DNA of 64,000 nucleotides, taken from Amborella trichopoda. Its lineage: Eukaryota > Streptophyta > Magnoliopsida > Amborellales > Amborellaceae. Under the pieces are notes generated by a model. The model saw only the letters and a program-made list of their open reading frames with translations, ran no database searches and was not told where the DNA came from. This document shows, piece by piece, positions 23,213 through 36,368 of this stretch; the first letter of the stretch is position 1, and every line of letters starts with the position of its first letter. The stretch lies in assembly GCF_000471905.2 (NCBI RefSeq), contig NW_006494916.1, positions 2,295,025-2,359,024 on the forward strand, given 5' to 3'. A program made the translations under genes and the position numbers.

Positions 23213-24360
23213 AGTTCAGTTCTAGTGCATCGGTCAGATGACCTACTCGAGGATTTTTACAAGCTGAATTTTTGGGATCTCACCCCCGAAAAATTGGACG
23301 GTTTCTACTCAATCTTGAGATATAATCCTTTTCAGGATACTTAGATCCCACGCTCTATAAATGGGACGATTTCTACTCAATCTTGAGATATAATCCTTTT
23401 CAAGTGTTTAGATGGTGCAATTAAAATTATTCTTTGTTGAGGTTAATATATGTATCAAAGAGGTTATATCTCCAAATTTTGGGGGGCCTAGGCGGGGTTT
23501 TATCTGTGGAAGTAAATGGACAGTATACTTCTGAGGGAGTAGAATATCATTTGGGATTTGAACCAAGGGAATGAATCTGCAATATGCTTTTGTGGGTGTG
23601 CATATAATCTTTCTGGAATATTCAATTGCCAAGTAAAAACTATATATAAAATCACATCACCACGACGCTCATATGTCCAATGGAAATAGTTGGAGTGTGT
23701 TGTTGTACTGCTCAAAGAAAATCAAAACCCTGAGCTGGAAGAACATCATATCCCAACCGTCCAGGATTGACATATGACTGTCGAGTTGACATATTTATTT
23801 TCCAACAATGGACTTCCAGAAATTGTGTATGAACTTCTAAAATCTTGGACTCATTAAGGGCCATGTTTCTATTTTGCGGAAATAAAGATGCTTTTCAAAT
23901 TGGATCCATGAAACACATCGTGCCTTAATTTAACAATTTCTTATTCAGCTAGTCAGGGTGGCAGGGCACCATAACAAGACATCCTGAATTCCAGTTCTAT
24001 CATAAGTAAGATATTCATTTCTCATTAAATTACCCCCAAAAACACCCAAAAACAAAAGGTCATAGTTATTATAAACAATGTGAGCCTAGTATTGACATAT
24101 GTGAATACTTTGTAACTCCTTGTATAAAAATAGCACAATGTGATTAATTCATTTAGAAAAAAAATTAAAGACATTTAGTTAGTATAAATAATGTGAGCCT
24201 AGTATAGACATGTGTGAAAACTTGGAGACTCCATGTTTAAAAATAGCGCCATATGATTTGTAGTATGGGCTGCATTGAAAGTATCATAAGAAGAGCCCAA
24301 TTATTATCAAGGTAAACTAGGCTGCATCATAAGAATAATGAGAAGAGCTCTGTATCGTAC

Positions 24361-24672
24361 CTCGCTATATTAACCACAAAAGAATTTTTCTCCGGTTTCA
24401 CGATGATCCATTTTCCATCTTTGAGCACTTGCAATTCTCCTTCTTCATCATGCAAAAGAACTGTAATGCCATTCAGATCGGAATGGCCTTGAAGCCCAAG
24501 TGTTTGGTTGGGATTTGGACATGGAGGATAGTAATTTATCAACTGTATTTGATTATGCTTGCCAAATTTCTCATTCAAATAACCAGAATCAAGTCCAAGA
24601 CCTTCAGATAATAGAGCCAAGAGCTTTAGTATCAATGCCCTGATCTCAAGAGCATACTTGCTAGCAACCTTC
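24361..24672 (-). pseudogene. Dioxygenase copy 2, exon 3 (10-base deletion at 3' end)
   Basis: Frame open from 'KVASKYALEIRAL' through 'NYYPPCPNP', 'GHSDLNG' and 'ELQVLKDGKWIIVKP' to 'VVNIA'. The last codons before the donor ('DQLQ' in copy 1) are mostly deleted, which shifts the frame into exon 4. Confidence 0.8.
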
Positions 24673-25570
24673 CTACAAGAAGAGATCTCCACTGTGTTAG
24701 ATAAGCTTGAAAACAAACAAAAAAGCAAATGTAAAGGGGGGTTTTAGGGGGGAAACCAGGCCAATATCGATACTTTGTCGAAATGGATTTGGTCTTGGCC
24801 GATTCCCAGTCCAAATTGACGATTTCATATCTGGATTGCCGGGTTTCAAATAAATATTGATTATGTGCCACATTCAAATGATGAAAGAAATGGAAAAAAA
24901 TAAAAGAACCTTCAATTGCTATCTCTCTTGAGTTGGTAATAGAAAGTCTCTAGCAACGAGTTTGTCCGAATGTCACAACTATTAGTAAAACCTAGTTATA
25001 GGGGCCTTTTGAATGATAATTAATACTGTCAGACTATTTGATCTGAAACTAACATATACCCTGGTCAATATTATTTTATTAGTTGTTTTGTACATACATT
25101 GTAATATATAATATTTAATAATTTATTTTTATTTTATAAACTTTGTTGTTTTGTGTTATTTAGGGCTAAAACACATGATATTTGGAAAAATTAATTTTAA
25201 TAAAATAAAGATAGCTATTAAAAAAGATAAACTTATATGCAAAATTCCATATAAGTCTTTCATATAATTTTATAAGAGACATTTTCAAAGAATAGATAAT
25301 TTTTATCAAGATTTACTTTATTGAAATAGTAAATTATTAGTGATAATGATTTGATCCCAACAAGCCTAAAATTCTACTCTATAAAACTCATCATTAGAAT
25401 TGATAGAAGCATGCCTGTCATTTTATAATAGAAGCAAGACTTGGAAGGACAAAATAGTGCTTAACCGGAAAGAAAAAGCACAATTTCATATAGACCCCCA
25501 CAAAAATTCAATTTCGTAAGAACCGCTCTACCATTTTTCCTATCGTGCGGCGTTAATTTTTGAATGTATA

Positions 25571-27824
25571 TATGATTCCATCCCCTCCTTATTTCCTCCC
25601 CTTACTTTGTTTTTTTCAACGCAATAACTATCCCAAACAAAAGAAGCTAATTTTTCCAATTCTCTCTCTCTTTCTTTAGAAAGATTTAAGGCAAACATTG
25701 TGGAGAGGGTGATGTATATTTTGTCACTTTTATTGATGTTTTTTAACGAAAAACATGGGTTTCTATGCTAAGAAAGACATCAGATGCCATCAATTATTTC
25801 CAAAACTTGAACGCATTGGGAGAAATCAAAAAGGTAAGAACATCAAGTGTTTAAGAACCGATAATGAAGGGGAACTTTATCCTAGTGAATTTAATAATTT
25901 TAGTAGTGAGCATGATATTGCTAGGAGGTTGAAAGATCGTAAAACACCTCAACAAACTGGTATTGTTGATAAGATTAATTGTACCCTTATAGAGCATGCG
26001 AGGTGTATATTAAGTGTTGTCGGGTTAGAGTAGTGTTCTGAGCAGAAGAAGTTTATATAGTTTGTTTCCTAATTATTAGGTCTCTAAGCTTCGTTATTAG
26101 CTACAAGAACAAGAAGAGGTTCGGACAGGTAAATCTGTTGATTAGTCTTTCCTTTGTGTTTTTAGGTGTACTGCATATTCATTTATTTTAAAGGAGAAAA
26201 GAACTAAGTTGGATGCAAAATCCAAAAAATGTGTTTTTATTAGCTATTTTGATGGTACAAAGGGTTATTGATTGTGGGAGCCTACTAACCACAAGATTAT
26301 AGTTAGCCGGGATGTTATCTTTAATGAAAATTCCATGCAGAAAAAAAAAGAAAAGCCAGATGCAAAAACTATTGAGATGGAATGCACCCATGAGAACTAA
26401 CGAGATAACGGCCAAGACCAAGAACCTGAAATTATCCAAGTGCTTGAAAAATATTTAGGTAGTGTTGAATTGAGAAGATCCGATAGACTTAAGAAGGCTC
26501 ATATGGGGCTCAACGACTATGTCTTGTCATATGCTTACCTAATAGAGGTGGGTGAGTCATGTTCTTATCGTGAAGCATGTGAGGTCGATGAAGCTGGTCA
26601 ATAGAAAGCATCCATGGAAGAAGAGATGGAAGGCCTATAAATAAATAAGACACGGACCTCGTCGAATTACTAGATGAGCGAAAGGCAGTTGGCAGCAGGT
26701 GGGTCTTCAAGAAAAATAAGTCTTCTGATGATACTATTGAAATGTATAGAGCTCGATTGGTTTTGAAAGACTATGATCAGATATTAGGTATTATTTTTCA
26801 TGATTTTTATCTTGTTGTGCACATGTCCACTATTAGAGTTGTTGTAGTGATGATTACAATTCTTGATTTAGCGTTGAATCAAGTAGATGTGAAAAGTGGT
26901 TTTTTTAATGATGACTTAAAAGAATAAATTTATATGACACAACCTGAAGGCTTTGTTAAGGAAGGTAAAGAGAATTTGTTTGTTGGCTCAAGAAATCATT
27001 ATATGGGTCGAAACATAGGTCGAGATGTTGGTACAAATGATTTGACACTTTCATATTGAGCTTGAATTTTTATATATGTGAAGTTGACTATTGTACATAT
27101 TTTCATGGATATAGTGTTGGAAATGTTACTATCTTGTTATTATATGTCGATGATATGATTATTATAGAACAAAACAAAGATAATATTACAACACTTAAAG
27201 CTCAGTTGATTAGAGAATTTGAGATAAATGATTTGGGACTCATTAATCGAATTCTTACGATGCGTGTAATAAAGACAGGAAAAATAGGAAAATATGGTTA
27301 ACCAGAGGAGCCATGTGGATAGGGTTCTGTAGGGTTTCAATATGCAAATTGCCAAACAAGTTAGTACCTCATTGCTATGCATATGAATTTCCCTTTGAAA
27401 CAACGTCCTAGCACAGAAGCAGAGACGACACAGATGTCTTGAGTACTATATACATCAGCAGTAGGTAGCCTCATGTTTGTTATAGTTAGCATAATATTCG
27501 ACATAACACAAGCTGTGGGAGTTGTGAGTAAATATAAGGTAAATCCATGTCATTATCATTGGACCGCTGTGAAGTGGATCCTTTGGTATTTGAAGGGAAT
27601 TATGTAGATGCAGATTTTACAGGGAACTTGGAAGAAAAACATCTACTACCAGATATGGTTTTTCGTTGGGAGGTGGTGCAGTTAGTTGGTTATCAAGGTT
27701 GCAATCGGGGGTGACTTTATCTTCTACAACTGTTGAAAATTTGTTACTTACTTGTGCATCCAGAGAAGCAATTTGGCTAAACATGTTACTTGGTGAATTC
27801 TGAGTTGTGCAAAATATGATTCCA
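25571..27824 (+). mobile_element. Copia remnant 2A in intron 2, unit 2
   Basis: First of two tandem copies. Integrase part at about 25700-26033 (with 'KCLRTDNEGELYPSEF' in frame), connector and reverse transcriptase at 26050-27300 ('LLYVDDMI' near 27137-27160), and RNase H start at 27440-27820, cut off just after 'GEF-VVQ'. The region around 27600 has lost about 60 bases compared with 2B. Many stops. The segment ends where the flank sequence TATGATTCCATCC restarts at 27825. Confidence 0.75.
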
Positions 27825-30800
27825 TCCCCACCTCATTTCCTCCCCTTACTTTGTTTTCTTTAACGCAATAACTACCCCAAACAAAATAAGCTATTTTTTC
27901 CAATCTTCTCTCTCTCTCTAGAAAAATTTAAGGAAAACATTGTGGACAGGGTGATGCATATTTTGTCACTTTTATTGATGATTTTCAAAGAAAAACATGG
28001 GTTTCTATGCTTAAAAAGACATCAAAAACCGTCGATTATTCCAAAAAATTTAAGGCGTAGGGAGAAAATCATAAAGGTAAGAACATCAAGTGTTTAAGAA
28101 CCGATAATGAGGGGGAACTTTATCCTAGTGAATTTAATAATTTTTTATAGTGAGCATGGTATTGCTAGGAGGTTGACAGATTGTGAAACACCTCAACAAA
28201 CTGGTATTGTTGATAAGATTAATCGTACCATTATAGAGCATGCCAGGTGTATATTATGTATTGTCGAGTTAGAGTAGTGTTCTGAGCAGAAGCAATTTGT
28301 ACAGCTTGTTTGCTAATTATTAGGTCTCTCAGCTCTGTTATTAGCTACAAAAACTAGAAGTGGTTTGGACAAGTAAACCTGTTGATTATTCTTTCCTTCA
28401 TAAATGTGTTGATTATTCTTTCTTTCATGTTTTTAGGTGTGCTGCATATTCATTTATTCTAAAGGAGAAAAGAAGTAAGTTGGATGCAAAATCGAAAAGT
28501 GTGTTTTTATTAGCTCTTTTGATGGTACAAAGGGTTATAGCTGGTGGGATCCTACTAACTACAAGATTATAGTTAGTCGAGATGTTATCATTAATGAAAA
28601 TTCCATGTAGAAAAAAAAAAGATAAGCCAGATGCAAAAACTATTGAGATGGAATGCACCCATGAGAACTAGCGAGATAACGGCCAAGACCAAGAACTCGA
28701 AATTATCCAAGTTCTTGAAAAATATTTAGGTATTGAAGAATTGAGAAGATTCGATATACTTAAGAAGACTCATATAGGGCTCAACGACTATGTCTTGACT
28801 TATGCTTACCTAACAGAGGAGGGGGAGTCATGTTCTTATCGTGAAGCATGTGAGGTCAATGAAGCTTGTCAATAGACAACACTCATGGAAGAAGAGATGA
28901 AAGGCGTATAGATAAATAGGACACGGACCTCGTCGAATTATGATATGAGTGAAAGGCAGTTGGTAGCAGGTGGGTCTTCAAGAAAAATAAAACTTCTGAT
29001 GATACTATTGAAATGTATAGGGCTCCATTGGTTTTGAAAGACTATGCTCAAATATCAGGTATTGTTTTTTATGTGACTTTTTATCTTGTTGTGCACATGT
29101 CCACTATTAGAGTTGTTTTAGTGATGATTACTATTCTTGATTTAGAGTTGAAACAATTAGATGTGAAAAGTGCATTTTTTAATGATGACTTCAAAGAATA
29201 AATTTATATGACCCAACCTGAAGGCTTTGTTAAGGAAGGTAAAGAGAATTTATTTGTAGGCTCAAGAAATCATTGTATGGGTCGAAACCAACGTCGAGTT
29301 GTCGGTACAAAAGATTTGACACTTTCATATTGAGTTTGAACTTTTATAGATGTGAAGCCGACCATTGTACATATTTTCGTGGATGTAGCGATGGAAACGT
29401 TACTACCTTGTTATTATAGGTCGATGACATGATTATTACATAACCAAACAAAGAGATCATTGCAACACTTAAAGCTCAGTTGATTAGAGAATTTGAGACA
29501 AATGATTTGAGAGTCATTACTCGAATTCCTAGGATGCGTGTAATAAAGGCAAGAAAAACAGGAAAATATGGTTAACCAGAAGAGTTATGTGGAAAGGGTT
29601 CTGTAGGGTTTCAATATGCAAAATGCCAAACAAGTGAGTACCTCATTCCTATGCATATGAATTTGCCTTTGAAACATTGTCTTAGGACCGAAGCAGAGAC
29701 GACACAGATGTCTCGAGTACCAAATACATCAGTAGTAGGGAGGCTCATGTTTGTTATCACTAGCATCATATTTGACATAACACAAGCAGTGGGAGCTGTG
29801 AGCAGATATAAGGTAAATTCTGGTCCTTATCACTGGACTATTGTTAAGTGGATCCATCAGTATTTGAAGGGAATTTGCAATGCTTGTAGTTGTTGCAATA
29901 GAAAGGATTCGAAAGTCACTGTGTTGATGTAGATTTTGCAGGGAACTTGGATATACTAGATATGGTTTTTCTTGGGAGGTTCTGCAGTTAGTTGATTGTC
30001 ATAGTTGCAATCTGTGGTGACTTTGTTTTCTACAGTGGCTGAATAGATTTTATTTACTTATGCATCCAAAGATGCAATTTGGCAAAACATGTTACTTGGC
30101 GAATTTTGAGTTGTGCAAAAAGTTTATCGCTTCATTACGATAACCAGAGTGCCTTGTTTCTAGCAAGGAATTCTATCTTCTATAAAGTTACTAAATATAT
30201 TGATGCTCGATATCAATATCTTGCAAAAAAGTCATAGTGATGAAAATTCAACGGATATATTAACTAAGCCCATTAGAAAGAGGAAGTTCACTTGGTGCAG
30301 AACTTCCTTGGAGTTTGTGGTTACTTGATGATTAGTAATTGGTGGGCAACAATTTTTAGAATAGGCTAAGTCAAAATAGAAACATGTCCTCAAGCAAGAG
30401 AATGTTAATAACATCAATACATGTTTCCTATTTTTAGAAGACTTCATTTTTTTTTATAACTACTTAGATATCTTATATATATAGTAATCCTATTTCGTAG
30501 GATTTGAAACCTTGTGGATACGGGAAAGAGGGTACGCATTGGAAGATCGAAAGCTTTCCTAACTCCTATAACATAGGGAGAGAGAAGACGGGTCACATGA
30601 TTGCATATGAGTTTCTCTTTAAAAGGGTTATGTTTTGTAGAGAGAGAAAACAATGCAAGGAAAAGTTTAGTAAAATGGGCAGTTTTCTGTAGCCTTTGGG
30701 TTGTGTTCTAGAGAGAGAAAGACTATGTTTCAGGGCTTGAGAGAGCATGTAATCCCTCGTATTCTCCATGCCTGCATAATATTTTTCTGAATAGCGAAAG

Positions 30801-30929
30801 AGAACTTTGTTATCCTGTATTATAGGAAACTTGCCAAACCACGTAAATCTTTTCGTCCCTATCTTTTCTCTCTTTGTAATGCTTTTCTTTCCTTAAACCT
30901 CGGATTTTATCCTCTATAATTTTCACCCA
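27825..30929 (+). mobile_element. Copia remnant 2B in intron 2, unit 2
   Basis: Second tandem copy, running to the end of pol and a presumed 3' LTR (about 30340-30929, TGGTGGG...CACCCA). Integrase at 27960-28270, reverse transcriptase at 28880-29580 (stop in the 'YVDD' region near 29419), RNase H at 29740-30330 with 'DILTKPI'. It carries a short duplication near 28379-28431 that is also present in unit 3 but not in 2A or units 1 and 4. Confidence 0.75.
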
Positions 30930-33683
30930 AAAGTGTAGGCCCAAATGCCCTCTTACTTACTATTCTTTAAATAAATAAAAATAAAACAATATTCTGTATG
31001 ACCAAACAATTTCTAGCCATAAATATAATGAAATGTATACAATGATACTATTTACTTTTGATACAAAGATTTGAGATTAGAGATCAGGTAGTTGAGGGTA
31101 TGTCATTATTTGGGCACAAAGTCTAAAATAATATTTTTGGAGTGTTACGATACAATTTCATCTCTTGAATTTCACATCCAATAATCGTGACCTCCTCATA
31201 TAAAAATTAAATGATCTCACAGTATACAAACCTTAAACATAATCATGGTCCAACCAATGTGGTAGGGGGATGCCGAGGGGGTGGATGACATTGTACCAAG
31301 CCACCTAGCCATGCTGGGTCTACTTAGTTTCATCAACGCCTAAGAGCTGATTGGACGGTGATGACACTTATAATCATGAATTTTCCATCATCATACAGAT
31401 TATAGTTAGGGAAAGTATAGAACGAGACCATTTATTATTGAAACAAGGTGGTCACATTAATCTTGACCATTGGATGTGAAATTGGGTGGCTGCAATTATT
31501 CCATTGACCAAGCTCCAACTTCAAAAGGAATTTTTTCGAATTTTGTAACACATCCAAGCTATCAAATTTCACATCGAACTGTAAATGATTTCATTGTATA
31601 CAATCCATGTTAGTTATATCGTGATGGAGTTTACACCATCATACGGATCATAGTTCTATTATGCCAAATACAAGCACACTATGCAACCTATAGCTTTCAA
31701 AACTACTAGGACCATCAGGCGGTCTTCACCTCTTTAGGACCATACACTAATTTGGACTTTTCTATCTCTCTAGGACCATCGACAAATTTTTTTTTCCACT
31801 CTCTAGGGCGAGACCAAATTGTTGGGCCACATTTTAACCATCGAATCTTGACCACTATTAGGGCTTATCTCTCTGGGGCGAGTGCATAGGATTGATTGAC
31901 ATCTTAGTTGTCAAATTTTGATCCGAGCTGAATGGGAATTTTGAAAGGATGAAGTTTCGATAAGTCTTAAGTTTTATGAAAGTAAAATAAAGTCTAAATT
32001 CAATTTCCATCACCGACATTTAAATTTGAAATTCATAAAATTGCACAAATCATGTGGATGTCTATTCTTATTTTTGGGACGAGGTTAACTTATTTTCATA
32101 GGGCCACACTACTATTAAACAATTTTCTTGTAGAAAAAAAGTATTCCAAGTGCAAATTGTCTAGGGAAAAATATAGGGAAAACCATAGATACCCCCAAAT
32201 CAAACTTTCTAGATATGCCTTAGTATTTTTTTTTTTTTATACCACACTAATGATTTGAATTTTTTTTGCACTACTCCCAGCACAAAGGGTGACTTTTTTG
32301 GACCAAAATATCTTCGTTTTAATCCACGTTTCCCACTCCAACTCCCTCTAACCTGGTTTGAAACAAAATGTGCCAAAAGGACACATTTTGTATAGGACGA
32401 GCACATTGTCAAAAGCCAAGCCAACACATTTTTGTGCCGAAAATGACCATTTTGAAGATAAAAATTCAGTCCGACATATTTTTGTGCCTAACTGGCACAT
32501 ATTGGATGCTAAAGCCTAACTGGCACATATTGGGCATCAAACATGAATTAAAATAGGGGGTATCTTTTTCCTAAATGACCCTGCTTTATGATATAGCGGG
32601 GTAGTTGCAAAAATAAAAAGTTTAGGGGTTAGGGAATGATTCAAAAAGTATTAAGGGTTTACATGATTAGAAAGTAGGGTCCTAATTTTTCAAATGTTAT
32701 AGGCACCTCCAAATTTTACTTTCGAGGCATCCACCTGATACAATTTCGACACAACATGTGTCGGACTAGCTTATGTTGAAATTGCTGGCCCAGAATAGGC
32801 CTAGAAAGAGAAAGGGGGAAACAAGGGTTAAACTGAGGATATTATACTCCAAAAGAAGTTACAATTTTTGCTTTAGATGGACATAAAAAAGACAAAGTTG
32901 GGATTAATAGTGTGATATCAAAAGTTTTTTTTTTTTGGGGTGGCGGGGTGGGTTACAGGGGATATCCCTAGAAATTCTAATTTGGTACATTTATCTAACA
33001 TCTCACTTAGGTATTTGATTTTTTTTTATTGATATCCCTAGAAATTCTAATTTGGTGGGTAACTATAATTTTCCCAATTACATAACATCTCATTTAGGTA
33101 TTTGATTTTATTTTTATGAAAGTAACATGGAAAATATTTTTATAAGGTGCACGTTAGGGACCTATTGTGAAAGATTGTTCTAGCTCCCAGTCGATCAGTT
33201 CAACCTCCACATGTACCAATATAAAAAATTTAACTTCTAAAAATAGTATATCTAGTACATATTATCTAGATTATCTAATTTTAAGAGTTTTAAGTATTTA
33301 TAGATATGCTCGATCTCTCTATTATTGAAACTTTAGACTTCATAACACTGCAACCACAATATGAAGGAATATAGGCATACATGACATAGATTTGTTGATC
33401 TTATTAATAAATCAAAGAAAATATTAAAAAGTTATTTTTAAGAAAAACAACTCTTAATCACTCACATATGTAGGATGTAAAATAATTGAATTTGTAATCA
33501 CCATTTAGTGTCGAAAATTAGAAAAATATATAAAAAAGGCTATTTACTTTTAATACAAGGAGGTCACAACCAAATTTATCTGTCTTAATCAACATCTAAT
33601 TACTATTAGCAATTGTGATATCTTTGTAACAAAGATAAATGGTCTCATAGTACACACTCCCTAACAAATTTAAACATAAATAC
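30930..33683. other. Rest of intron 2, unit 2
   Basis: Non-coding, AT-rich. Segment 31106-32000 corresponds to an approximately 1.07-kb stretch in unit 4 (54893-55966) that is missing from unit 1. No gene seen. Confidence 0.5.
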
Positions 33684-33714
33684 CAGTAATTTTCTGGCCT
33701 TCGAGGTCATGAGT
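33684..33714 (-). pseudogene. Dioxygenase copy 2, exon 2 stub
   Basis: Only the last 31 or so bases of exon 2 remain. The conserved Trp codon of the WP motif reads TGA, and the bases before the donor GT are changed (TG|GT instead of AG|GT). Confidence 0.6.
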
Positions 33715-34276
33715 CTGGGTAACCGGTCCTAACCAAGCAGATCTAGGCAAAGCTATAAAGGCTTAAACGTTTTTAGATAAACTCAAAAAATACGATAAAT
33801 ATGTTTAAATTTAATTCAAAACAAAATACAAAAATAGCGCAAAATAGGTAGGGGTATTTTAAAAAAAGAAAAGTTTATATAGAGCCAAGGCTCTAAACAA
33901 TCGAATTAGCGCACAGCTCAAAAATTTCACTAGAAGAGGTTGGTTTGATGTCCAAATATAATCAAATTGATCATCCCGACATCAAGATGCATAGACATCA
34001 GGAAAAAACATGGATTTCAAGTTTTAGAATAGGACATCTTATAAGGCATTTTTGGACCGTCAATTTTATGGTTTTCAATATTTAAAGAAAAAAAGGGATG
34101 GATGAAGTTCATGAAAGCTGAGAGTTTTTTTTTTTTTTGTTAGACGAAAAGTAAAGTATATTTCAGATTATTTCCCTTTTTTCTTTTGAGTTCCTCACTT
34201 GACAACCCAAAATAGCCAAAACCAGCCACAATCAGCTGCTGGTTCCAGGCAATCCATACCTTTTTCTTATGAAAGA

Positions 34277-34279
<3 letters not shown>

Positions 34280-34369
<90 letters not shown>

Positions 34370-34480
34370 AGAGTAGAGATAGAGAGAGAGAGAGAGTAGA
34401 GTAGAGTAGTAGTAGTAGTACGTAGACGTAACGTACGAAGTAAGTNNNNNNNNNNNNNNNNNNNNGAGAGAGAGAGAGAT
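34280..34480. repeat. GA microsatellite with GTA/ACGT-rich end and 20-N gap (intron 1, unit 2)
   Basis: A GA tract of about 83 bases passes into GTA and ACGT-rich sequence, then 20 N at 34446-34465, then a short GA tract at the exon 1 donor. The motif GTAGACGTAACGTA next to the gap also occurs beside the gap in unit 1. Confidence 0.8.
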
Positions 34481-34483
34481 CAC

Positions 34484-34715
34484 CTGAAAAAAATCCATAG
34501 TCTTCAGAGGCTTTAGAGATCTGCAGGATAATATTTTGTTGACCTAAACAATCAGAAACACGACTGAGATCGATTACAGGAATGGATTCAGAAAGGGATT
34601 CGTCGGAAGAGAACTTGGGTCGTTCTTCAAGAGGAAGGATGTACTTTTCTGTCAAATATTTGGAGTTGGCACCATTGCTTATGAGTTTCTCTAATCCTTT
34701 AGCAACCTCTGCCAT
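34484..34715 (-). pseudogene. Dioxygenase copy 2, exon 1 (one-base insertion)
   Basis: 232 bases from ATG ('MAEVAKGLEKLISNGANS') to the donor CAG|GTGATC. A seven-T run replaces six T, so the last codons are out of frame. It lies 20 bases from an assembly gap, so a sequencing error is possible. Confidence 0.75.
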
Positions 34716-35106
34716 GGCCGCTGATGAGAGACAAAATCTGCCCACTCTTCGCTGTACAACGTCCACTTTTGTGAGCCAACTCAGGAGTCGAATACCTTTG
34801 TCTATTTTCTGCTATTCAATCATCATCGTCCATTTAAATGTATATTTGTTTTTATTTAAAAATACTTTTAATCATTTTTATTAAGTTATGTTTTAAAAAA
34901 AACCTAAACCCCAAAATTCAGTTAAATATTTTAAATCAATTAAAAAATAACACATAAACTTAATTTTTAGCCAATAGAAACAACATTGTGAAATCTAAAT
35001 TAAAATTTTCTCCCTCCATTTTCCTATAGTGTGCATTCCCTTCTACCTTTTCTGCCCTTAGATATCTATAGTGATGTTATTTCAAAATAAGGCGAGATAC
35101 ATTGAT

Positions 35107-35135
35107 ACAAGGAGGTTTGACCATAGCCTCCTTGT
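35107..35135. repeat. Conserved stem-loop upstream of copy 2
   Basis: ACAAGGAGG and CCTCCTTGT arms, with one base lost on the left side of the loop compared with unit 1. Confidence 0.6.
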
Positions 35136-35139
35136 TCTA

Positions 35140-36368
35140 CTCATGTGATAAGGACAAAGTTTTGGTGAGTCAACGGACTCATCAAAACATGTGCCTCCTC
35201 ATTTATGAGACATCCATCCTTGCTGTACCTCCTCACAACAGGTGATGCTGACTCACTAAATATACTTTTTATAAGACTATAATAAAGTAATAGTTTCCAT
35301 ATTATCTTATAATTTTGATATGTTATTAGCAATTTTTCTTCTTCATAGTTGGCAGTAATTCTCTAAAGTTATTTTTATATTTATTTAGTTATAGGTAGGC
35401 TTTATATATGTTTAAACAAATTATCCATAATAGCAATTATGTATTGGTTTTTCATATATTTTTTTGCTAGTTGTTTGATTTAAAATTCGGAAAATATCTT
35501 CATACCTCCTATTTTTAAGTTTTACATCTCAGTCGACCGAAGTTTTCAAAACATATCTTGTGATATAAAAATTCTAAGTTTTATATCTTTTAACCCCTTA
35601 AGCTAAGTTTATTCCTTTCAACCCTATTTTTTTGCCCCAAAAAAATATAAGAAAGAATTATCCTTTTAAACATCATTATTTCCCTTTTCACATAATTTTC
35701 TCCTAAATCTGCCTCTCACTACCTGTTTTTCCACTCTCTCTCCCCTTCCCCGTGTTGCTCACGCTCTCTTTCCCCGTTAGAGAGACAAAGAGGGTGAATG
35801 TTAGAGAGAGAAATTTGGGGAGAAGTATCACATAAAGCGATGAGGGGTTTAGAATGAGCATATCTTTTTTATATTTGTTAGTGTTAAAAAAATAGTTAAA
35901 AGTGGGTAAAGTTAATCAAGGGGTTAGGAGATATATTTTGAATCATTCGGTCTATTAAGATATGGAACCAAAAAATAGAGGGAACAAAAATATTTCCCCT
36001 TTAAAAATTATTTCTACTAAATTTGAAATGATATATAAAAGAGCATGAGAATCATAATAATGGATGTTACATATTCATTAGAATATTTTTTACATATTGT
36101 CCCATTGCTCATTTTATTATAAGGTGAGAGAGTGATAGATGGGGGAAGCCACTGGCTCACCAAAATAGGTGTGTCTCCTTTTGCAGTAGGCATCCATGTT
36201 TATATTGGATGTCGAAAAATATAATTTTACTATACCAAATGGAGGGTGGAAAAAAGTATTAAAAAACGTAATTTTTAATTTTCAAAAATAAAATATTCTA
36301 TATACGTAAACCACAATAGTTGAGATTATCAAATCCTAAATGTTTGCGATGGATATTTTAAGAGTGAT
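35140..36368. other. 5' flank, unit 2
   Basis: Non-coding, AT- and CT-rich. It contains the inverted motif around GGTGAGTCAACGGACTCATC (near 35161), and a second related one near 36150 that has lost its left arm. No gene seen. Confidence 0.4.

Larger units (their letters stand above)
22609..34715 (-). pseudogene. 2-oxoglutarate/Fe(II) dioxygenase copy 2 (broken)
   Basis: Exon 1 (34715-34484), an exon 2 stub (33714-33684), exon 3 (24672-24361) and exon 4 (22861-22609) are recognisable. The lesions are several. One extra T near the end of exon 1 (seven instead of six before CAG) shifts the frame. A deletion removes most of exon 2 and the adjoining intron 1, joining at GAGT|CTGGGT near 33714. 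Ten bases are missing at the end of exon 3. One extra base near 22824-22832 of exon 4 destroys the 'VEH' iron ligand. The exon 3 and exon 4 changes together would restore frame after the lost His. Exon 1 keeps the family-typical 'DYGFF'. It cannot encode a working enzyme. Confidence 0.85.

Noticed and set aside
34199..34399. Arg/Glu-repeat protein
   Set aside because: It is a translation of the GA microsatellite next to exon 1 of copy 2.
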